From the NCBI RefSeq assembly GCF_030813715.1, contig NZ_JAUSUZ010000001.1, positions 4,402,001 to 4,466,000 of the forward strand: a DNA stretch of 64,000 bases, given 5' to 3'. Made by a program: the position numbers and the translations under genes. Below, piece by piece: positions 58,581 to 64,000 of this stretch. The notes under the pieces were generated by a model that did no database searches, was not told where the DNA came from, and was given only the letters and a program-made list of their open reading frames with translations. This DNA comes from Catenuloplanes indicus (lineage in GTDB: Bacteria; Actinomycetota; Actinomycetes; Mycobacteriales; Micromonosporaceae). The stretch's first letter is position 1; each line of letters opens with the position of its first letter.

Positions 58581-60622
58581 CAGGCCGCACTCCTCTCCGT
58601 GACCGCGGGATCGTCGTGCTCCTGGGTCATGCCCAGCACCCGCTCCATGATCGCGCCGGACAGCTCCTCCGGCGAACGGGACGCGTCCAGCACCAGGTAG
58701 CGGCGCGGGTCGGCGGCGGCGAGATCGAGGAACGCGTACCGCACCCGCTCGTGGAACGCGGTGGCCTCGCTCTCCAGCCGGTCGGTGCCCTCGCCGCGGC
58801 CGGAGACCCGGCTCAGTCCCACGCTCGGGTCCACGTCCAGCAGCACCACCAGGTCCGGCTTGAGCCCGCCGGTCGCCCAGGAGGACAGCCAGGAGATCTC
58901 CTCGACCGGCAGCGTCCGGCCGGCGCCCTGATAGGCCAGCGACGAGTCGATGTACCGGTCGCTGATCACCACCTCGCCCCGGCCCAGCGCCGGCCGAACC
59001 ACGGTGGCGACGTGGTGGGCGCGGTCGGCCGCGTAGAGCAGCGCCTCCGCGCGCGGTGACGGCGGCGAGCCGTGCAGCACCAGGTTACGGATCTCCGCGC
59101 CGATCTCGGTGGCGCCCGGCTCGCGCGTGACCACCACGGTCCGGCCGTGCTCGCGCAGCGCGTCGGCGAGCGCCTTGACCTGCGTGGACTTCCCCGCGCC
59201 CTCGCCGCCCTCGAACACCACGAACAGACCGGCCGCGTGCCGTGGCTCGGCCGCGGAGAGCGGGCGCCCGCGCATCGAGCCCCACAGGTCGGCCAGCACC
59301 GGCACGCCGCGCTTGTCGTCCATCTGGCGGAACGCGCTTATCCCGGCAACGATCCCGACCGCGCCCGCGACCAGCAGCAGCGCGCGGGTGGACGAGAACG
59401 AGATGCTCAACCCGGCGATCTCCACGCGCCGGGAGCCACCGGCGCCGACGATCACACCGGAGAGCGCGATCGCGATCATCAGGATCATCCGGGTGCCGGT
59501 GTTGACCACCGCGAAGACCCGGCCGCGCACGTCGTCGCCGATCTCGCCGCCGAGCAGCGTGGTGCCGGCCAGGAACGCCATACCCGCGCCCGCGCCGACC
59601 ATCAGCGCACCCAGGATTGCCATGGCCAGGTGGATCGCGAACGCCAGGAACATCACCGAACCGGCGGCCAGCACGATGCTCATGCCGAACCAGCGGCGCC
59701 GGGACAGATCGCGGATGATCACCGGGCCGAGCCCGATGCCGGCGCCGAGACCGATGAAGAGCGTGCCGAAGAGCAGGTAGAACGCGGCGTCGCCGGCGCC
59801 GAGCGAGGCGGTGAAGAACCTCGCGGTGCCGATCACGATGCCGCCGCCGCCGAACGCACCGAGGATGCCGAGCACCAGCCCGCGGACCATCGGGGTCTTG
59901 CCGACGTACTTCCAGCCCTCGGCGAACTGCCGGAGCATGCCCTGGTCCTGCTGCTCACGCCGGTCGCCGCGGCCGCTGATCTCCTTGATCCCGAAGAACA
60001 CCACGGCCGCGAGCGCGAGCCGGGAGAACGCGTTGAAGTACAGCGCCAGCTGCGCGGGCTCGCCCCACTCCGGTGGCTGTGGCACCACGCCGGAGCGGAC
60101 GATCGCGTCCAGCGCGGAGAGGCTGAGCGCCGCGATCACCGGCGTGATCCCGTACGTGGTGATCAGCGACAGCTGGTTGGAGATCTCCAGCCGGGCGCGC
60201 GGGATCAGGTTCGGGACCGCGGCCTCCTTGGCCGGGATCCAGATCAGCGTGATCGCCTCGATCAGGAACGTGGCGATCGCGGCCCAGGTGACGATGAGGC
60301 CCGGGTTGTCCACCGCCAGCGCGGTCAGCGGGATGGACAGGAACAGCAGGAAGCGGAGGATGTCGCAGACGACCATGGTGAGCCGGCGGTCGAACCGGTC
60401 GGCCAGCACACCGGCCACCGGGCCGAGCACCAGCGCCGGGAGCAGCCGCACCGCGATCGTCGAGCCGAACACCAGGCCCTTCGCGGCCGAGCCGGTGACC
60501 TGGGCGGACGCGAAGATGGCGGTGGCCAGCAGGCCGAGCCAGTCGCCGAGCGACGCGACACCGAGCACGATCCAGAGACGCCGGAACGGCCTGATCCGCA
60601 TGACCGACCGCAGCGCCTTCAT
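58580..60622 (-). CDS. tmk: Bifunctional MFS-type membrane protein fused to thymidylate kinase
   Basis: 680 residues. The first about 430 form an MFS module with about 12 membrane helices (VAGVLADRFDRRLTMVV). A linker (RGRPLSAAEPRHAA) leads into a full TMP kinase (about 465-665): FEGGEGAGKST, VVVTREPGAT, DRYIDSSLAYQGAGR and the LLDVDPSVGLSRVSGRG, all catalytic residues kept. The kinase phosphorylates dTMP to dTDP; the membrane part is of unknown role. Fusions of this type occur in actinobacteria, and holB follows with a one-base overlap, as in the usual tmk-holB order. Confidence 0.93.
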   Translation of the reverse strand: MKALRSVMRIRPFRRLWIVLGVASLGDWLGLLATAIFASAQVTGSAAKGLVFGSTIAVRLLPALVLGPVAGVLADRFDRRLTMVVCDILRFLLFLSIPLTALAVDNPGLIVTWAAIATFLIEAITLIWIPAKEAAVPNLIPRARLEISNQLSLITTYGITPVIAALSLSALDAIVRSGVVPQPPEWGEPAQLALYFNAFSRLALAAVVFFGIKEISGRGDRREQQDQGMLRQFAEGWKYVGKTPMVRGLVLGILGAFGGGGIVIGTARFFTASLGAGDAAFYLLFGTLFIGLGAGIGLGPVIIRDLSRRRWFGMSIVLAAGSVMFLAFAIHLAMAILGALMVGAGAGMAFLAGTTLLGGEIGDDVRGRVFAVVNTGTRMILMIAIALSGVIVGAGGSRRVEIAGLSISFSSTRALLLVAGAVGIVAGISAFRQMDDKRGVPVLADLWGSMRGRPLSAAEPRHAAGLFVVFEGGEGAGKSTQVKALADALREHGRTVVVTREPGATEIGAEIRNLVLHGSPPSPRAEALLYAADRAHHVATVVRPALGRGEVVISDRYIDSSLAYQGAGRTLPVEEISWLSSWATGGLKPDLVVLLDVDPSVGLSRVSGRGEGTDRLESEATAFHERVRYAFLDLAAADPRRYLVLDASRSPEELSGAIMERVLGMTQEHDDPAVTERSAA

Positions 60623-60818
60623 GCCGGACAGGTCGACCTGTCCGCTCGCCTGAGTCTCGATGGCCGTACCTCCGCGTGCCGGCCCCTCGCTGGGCGCCCC
60701 CGGCAGAACACTCTAGCGGCGGCATCCACCCACGGTTTCCCCTGATCGCGCCCGGACGGGGGTCAGCCGTACGTGAAGGAGGCTCGCGTTGCCCGGCCTG
60801 CCCCGATACGGTACGCAC

Positions 60819-62033
60819 GTGCCCCCCACGGACCGCGAGGCGTTGCGCGCGCGACTGGACCGCGCCACCGCCCACCTCGACCCGCCGATCGGCGTAGTCG
60901 ACCTGGCCGCGTTCGACGCGAACGCGGACGCGCTGACCACCCGTGCGGCCGGCAAACCGATCCGGGTCGCCGCGAAGTCCGTGCGCTGCCGGGCACTGCT
61001 GGAACGGGTGCTGGCCCGCCCCGGCTGGGCCGGCGTGATGGCGTACACGCTGCCCGAGGCGATCTGGCTGGTCCGCTCCGGCGTCAGCGACGACGTGCTG
61101 GTCGCCTACCCGACGGTCAGCCGCGCCGCACTCGCCGAGCTGAGCACCGACCCGCGACTCGCCGCCGCGATCTCGCTCATGGCGGACAGCCCCGCACAGC
61201 TGGACCTGGTCGACGCGGTCACCGCACCCGGCCGGCGCGAACGGATCCGCGTCTGCCTCGACCTGGACGCATCCTGGCGGCCGCTCGGCGGGCGGCTGCA
61301 CCTGGGCGTCCGCCGCTCGCCGGTGCACTCCGCCGCGCAGGCCGGCCGCCTCGCCGAGCACGTGCTGCGTCGCACGGGCTTCCGGCTGGTCGGACTGATG
61401 GCCTACGAGGCACAGATCGCCGGCCTCGGCGACGCACCACCCCGGCAGGCCGCCCGCGGCCTGATCATCCGCGCCGTCCAGAAGCGCTCCGGCGCCGAGT
61501 TGCTCCCCCGGCGGATGGCCGCGGTCGCGGCCGTGCGCGAACTGGCTGACCTGGAGTTCGTCAACGGCGGCGGCACCGGCAGCGTGGCCGCCACCGCACA
61601 GGACCCGTCCGTCACCGAGGTGACCGCCGGCTCCGGGCTCTACGGCCCCGCACTCTTCGACAGCTACCGGGCATGGCGCCCCGTACCGGCCGCGTTCTTC
61701 GGCCTCTCGGTCGTCCGCCGCCCCGCCGACGGCTTCGCCACCGTGCTCGGCGGCGGATGGATCGCGTCCGGCCCCGCGGAGAAGAGCCGCCTCCCACTGC
61801 CCTGGCTGCCCGAAGGCCTGGACTACGTCGGCGGCGAGGGACCCGGCGAGGTCCAGACCCCGCTCTCCGGCCCGGCCGCCGACTCGCTGCGCCCCGGCGA
61901 CCGCGTCTGGTTCCGCCATGCCAAGGCCGGCGAGCTCTGCGAACACGTCAACGAACTTCACCTGATCGAGAATGACCACATCACCGACACCGTCCCGACC
62001 TACCGCGGCGAGGGCCACGCGTTCCTGGGCTGA
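60819..62033 (+). CDS. Alanine racemase-fold PLP enzyme, D-threonine aldolase/D-serine dehydratase-like
   Basis: 404 residues from GTG 60819; TACGGT at 60807-60812 leaves six bases to the start, so it is probably leaderless. The alanine-racemase N-domain holds the PLP lysine in VAAKSVRCRALLERV. The C-terminal D-ser_dehydrat-type domain has the metal site HAKAGELCEH. It likely cleaves or deaminates a D-amino acid with PLP and a divalent metal. No other D-amino-acid gene is visible nearby; divergent from the MFS-Tmk gene. Confidence 0.88.
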   Translation: MPPTDREALRARLDRATAHLDPPIGVVDLAAFDANADALTTRAAGKPIRVAAKSVRCRALLERVLARPGWAGVMAYTLPEAIWLVRSGVSDDVLVAYPTVSRAALAELSTDPRLAAAISLMADSPAQLDLVDAVTAPGRRERIRVCLDLDASWRPLGGRLHLGVRRSPVHSAAQAGRLAEHVLRRTGFRLVGLMAYEAQIAGLGDAPPRQAARGLIIRAVQKRSGAELLPRRMAAVAAVRELADLEFVNGGGTGSVAATAQDPSVTEVTAGSGLYGPALFDSYRAWRPVPAAFFGLSVVRRPADGFATVLGGGWIASGPAEKSRLPLPWLPEGLDYVGGEGPGEVQTPLSGPAADSLRPGDRVWFRHAKAGELCEHVNELHLIENDHITDTVPTYRGEGHAFLG

Positions 62034-62053
62034 TGCGGGCAGGGGCGACGACC

Positions 62054-62084
62054 TCGATCTTCCCGCTTCCGGCGTGAAGATCGG
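62054..62084 (+). terminator. Terminator after the PLP enzyme
   Basis: An 8-bp stem (62055-62062 with 62076-62083, extendable by one G-U pair) with a 13-base loop starts about 20 bases after the stop codon. Confidence 0.5.
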
Positions 62085-62161
62085 TTGGGGGATCTCGGGT
62101 GCGAGAGGGCTCGGTGGCGGGGGCGCGGGGCGGCGTGGTCGAACCCCCGCCGGGGTTCGGA

Positions 62162-62213
62162 TGTCAGACGCCGACGTGGGACTGGAGTGTCAGACGCCGA
62201 CGTGGGACTGGAG
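62162..62213. repeat. Tandem 26-bp direct duplication at the 3' end of the TetR gene
   Basis: The 26-mer starting TGTCAGACGCCGACGT occurs twice without any change (62162-62187 and 62188-62213). The second copy encodes the last codons and the stop of the TetR protein; the first copy lies just beyond its stop codon on the minus strand. Confidence 0.95.
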
Positions 62214-62819
62214 GTAGTCGCGGATCAGCGTCTTGGACTCCTGGATGATCCGGGCGTCGCCGTCCGAGTCGCGGCGGAACGCGAGCTTGATCAAGGAGTC
62301 CGCCGTGGTCACCGCGATCTCCAGGGCGAACCGCAGCGTGGGTGTGTCCGCGACCGCGAACTGCTCGTGCAGCACCTCGGCGATCCGGTTGGCGATGACC
62401 ACGTTGTTGTCGCGTTCCTCGTCCAGCAGGTGCACGTCGACGACGTCGCCGAAGTGCAGCGTGCGGAAGCCGGCGACGGTGCGGTGCATGCCGATGAACT
62501 CGTCTATCGCGGCGTCGACCCCGTCCCACCAGTGGGCGAGGTTGCCGGCGGCGAACCGGGCGGACAGTCGCTCGAGGTAGGCCTCCATGTTGCGCAGGGC
62601 GAGTGCCTGCACGATGGCCCGCTTGTCCGGGAAGAACTGATAGACCGAGCCGATCGCCACTTCGGCGCGTTCGGCGAGCAGGGTCGTGGTCAGTCCCTCG
62701 TATCCGACCTCGTCGACAAGCTCAGCGCAGGCGTCGAGCATGCGCTGGACCCGCGCTACGCTGCGCCCCTGAACGGGGACACGACGTAGGGGTCCGGCGG
62801 TGACAGCTGTTGTCGACAC
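62190..62819 (-). CDS. TetR/AcrR-family transcriptional regulator
   Basis: 209 residues from GTG 62819 with GGGAG nine bases upstream; a TTG at 62828 is in frame. N-terminal HTH: RMLDACAELVDEVGYEGLTTTLLAERAEVAIGSVYQFFPDKRAIVQAL. Ligand domain is helical with TTADSLIKLAFRRDSDGD near its end. It ends SHVGV within a 26-bp duplication. Probably represses itself and the divergent FAD oxidase gene, with the operator between them. Confidence 0.92.
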   Translation of the reverse strand: MSTTAVTAGPLRRVPVQGRSVARVQRMLDACAELVDEVGYEGLTTTLLAERAEVAIGSVYQFFPDKRAIVQALALRNMEAYLERLSARFAAGNLAHWWDGVDAAIDEFIGMHRTVAGFRTLHFGDVVDVHLLDEERDNNVVIANRIAEVLHEQFAVADTPTLRFALEIAVTTADSLIKLAFRRDSDGDARIIQESKTLIRDYLQSHVGV

Positions 62820-62855
62820 GCGTCGCAACTCCCTTTCGGCAGAGAGAAAACAAAG

Positions 62856-62870
62856 GTTACTCGGCTTAAC
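62856..62870. promoter_or_regulatory. Candidate TetR operator half-palindrome
   Basis: GTTA-ctcggct-TAAC (62856-62870), 37 bases upstream of the TetR start, lies in the intergenic region shared with the FAD oxidase. A neighbouring CTCG-n6-CGAG (62860-62873) overlaps it. Weak, by position only. Confidence 0.35.
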
Positions 62871-62955
62871 GAGCGAGACGCCGCAAAGTGTTTACTCTCC
62901 GTCTCCGTGCTGATATGAATTCAATTCACGTCAGGTGTGACCTTGGGGGACTGGG

Positions 62956-64000
62956 ATGGCCCGCACAGCACCGGCACCGATCTCCACCTGGTCCAACTGG
63001 TCCGGGAACCAGCAGGTCAGACCCGCGCGTGTGGCGATGCCGGCCAGCACCGACGAGCTGTCCGCCCTCCTTCAGGATGCCGCCGCGACTGGGCGTGGCG
63101 TCAAGCCCGTGGGTAGCGGTCACTCGTTCACGTCGGCCGCCGTCGCGGACGACATCCAGGTCGACATGAGCGGAATGTCCCGGATCGTGGCCGTGGATCG
63201 GGCGGCCCGGCTCGTCACCACGCAGGCCGGTGCGCGGCTGTCCGCGCTCAACGAAACCCTTTCCGGGTATGGTCTAGCGCTCCCCAACCTCGGCGACGTC
63301 GACGTGCAGACCATCTCCGGAGCGATCTCCACCGGTACGCACGGGACCGGCGCCACGTTGGGGTGTCTTTCCACGTTCGTGGAACGGCTGACGCTGGTCA
63401 CCGCCACCGGGGAGGTGCTGCACTGCTCCGCCGGCCGGCACCCGGACGTGTTCGCCGCCGCCCGCGTCGGCCTCGGCGCACTCGGCGTCATCACCGAGGT
63501 CACGCTGCGCTGCGTGGACGCGTTCGTGCTCCGCGCGCACGAGACGCCCGCGCGGCTCGCCGACCTGCTGGCCGGGGTGGAGGACCGGATCGCGGAGAAC
63601 GACCACTTCGAGTTCTTCTGGTACCCGTACACCGACCGGGGCCAGGCGAAGACCAACAACCGGGTGCCGCTGGACGACGCGCCACTGCCCCGGTTCCGGG
63701 CCTGGCTCGACGACGAGTTCCTGTCCAACACGGTCTACGGCGGGCTCTGCCGCCTCGGCCGGGCCGTTCCCGCGCTGGTGCCGAGCGTGCACGAGGTCGC
63801 CGCCCGCGCGCTCACCGAGCGCACCTACACGGCCCGCTCCGACCGCGTCTTCTGCACGCCCCGCCGGGTCAAGTTCACCGAGATGGAGTACGCGGTGCCG
63901 CGTGCCGCGCTGCCGGAGGCGCTGGCCGCCCTGGAGCGCATCCTCGCCGCGCTGCCGTTCCGGGTGCAGTTCCCGGTCGAGGTCCGGTTCACCGCGGCGG
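62956..64000 (+). CDS. FAD-linked sugar-lactone oxidase (D-arabinono-1,4-lactone oxidase family), partial
   Basis: Runs off the right edge; 348 codons are in view. ATG 62956 has GGGGGA five bases upstream. The FAD_binding_4 domain is clear: VAMPASTDELSALLQDAAA, PVGSGHSFTSAAV, NLGDVDVQTISGAISTGTHG followed by a threonine-glycine pair. Members oxidise aldono-lactones such as L-gulono- or D-arabinono-1,4-lactone. The C-terminal half matches the ALO substrate domain. It is divergent from the TetR regulator. Confidence 0.88.
   Translation, partial: MARTAPAPISTWSNWSGNQQVRPARVAMPASTDELSALLQDAAATGRGVKPVGSGHSFTSAAVADDIQVDMSGMSRIVAVDRAARLVTTQAGARLSALNETLSGYGLALPNLGDVDVQTISGAISTGTHGTGATLGCLSTFVERLTLVTATGEVLHCSAGRHPDVFAAARVGLGALGVITEVTLRCVDAFVLRAHETPARLADLLAGVEDRIAENDHFEFFWYPYTDRGQAKTNNRVPLDDAPLPRFRAWLDDEFLSNTVYGGLCRLGRAVPALVPSVHEVAARALTERTYTARSDRVFCTPRRVKFTEMEYAVPRAALPEALAALERILAALPFRVQFPVEVRFTAA

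Overview
The window is GC-rich chromosomal DNA of an actinobacterium, most likely a Micromonosporaceae member (Actinoplanes/Catenuloplanes-like). The support is the codon usage, the frequent GTG/TTG and apparently leaderless starts, a SepH septation protein, DUF3027/DUF2530/DUF4230 proteins, an XPB-type helicase with its helicase-associated partner, an MFS-thymidylate kinase fusion and the futalosine menaquinone pathway (mqnB, mqnD). The genus is an inference. I see no prophage, insertion sequence, CRISPR array or rRNA; it reads as ordinary chromosome with a few accessory patches.

Layout. 1-7.4 kb holds surface and signalling genes: a truncated pseudokinase-like membrane protein running off the left edge, a Ser/Thr kinase with an extracellular ricin-type lectin domain, a secreted RlpA-like barrel protein, a membrane sulfatase/LTA-synthase-like enzyme and an M6 (immune inhibitor A) metalloprotease. 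7.4-10.7 kb: an SDR dehydrogenase, a zinc-free ribosomal protein bL36 behind a Zur-like box, a HAD hydrolase, and a secreted coiled-coil cell-wall protein behind a c-di-AMP (ydaO) riboswitch. 10.9-15.8 kb: sugar metabolism (GH65 phosphorylase, beta-phosphoglucomutase, a stand-alone sugar ABC ATPase preceded by two inverted repeats). 15.8-21 kb: envelope genes (GT2 glycosyltransferase, two CDP-alcohol phosphatidyltransferases, PspC, DUF4230). 21-26 kb: nitroreductase, aldose epimerase, pdxH divergent from serC, then sepH.

26-32 kb: a P-loop kinase, thpR, a MarR-MFS efflux pair with a tandem-palindrome operator, an NCS2 purine permease and DUF2530. 32-37 kb: DUF3027, an MFS protein with a low-complexity tail, mqnB and mqnD, a cold-shock protein. 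37-46 kb: a HAD phosphatase coupled to a 61-residue protein, the helicase-associated protein and XPB helicase, and a complete two-gene LigD (polymerase and ligase as separate overlapping genes) divergent from Ku, i.e. bacterial non-homologous end joining. 46-51 kb: a GAF histidine kinase, MFS, NUDIX, an acyl-CoA ligase and a PfpI-like protein.

51-64 kb: tRNA-Thr(CGU) beside a response regulator that has lost most of its receiver domain, DUF2231, a metallophosphoesterase fused to membrane helices, PSP1/RicT, a DUF1801 protein and a small WXG-like/YbaB-like operon inserted between psp1 and the holB-tmk pair, a D-threonine-aldolase/D-serine-dehydratase-like PLP enzyme, a TetR regulator with a tandem duplication at its 3' end, and the start of an FAD-linked sugar-lactone oxidase running off the right edge. 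Most convergent gene pairs are separated by strong inverted-repeat terminators or overlap by a few bases at their 3' ends.
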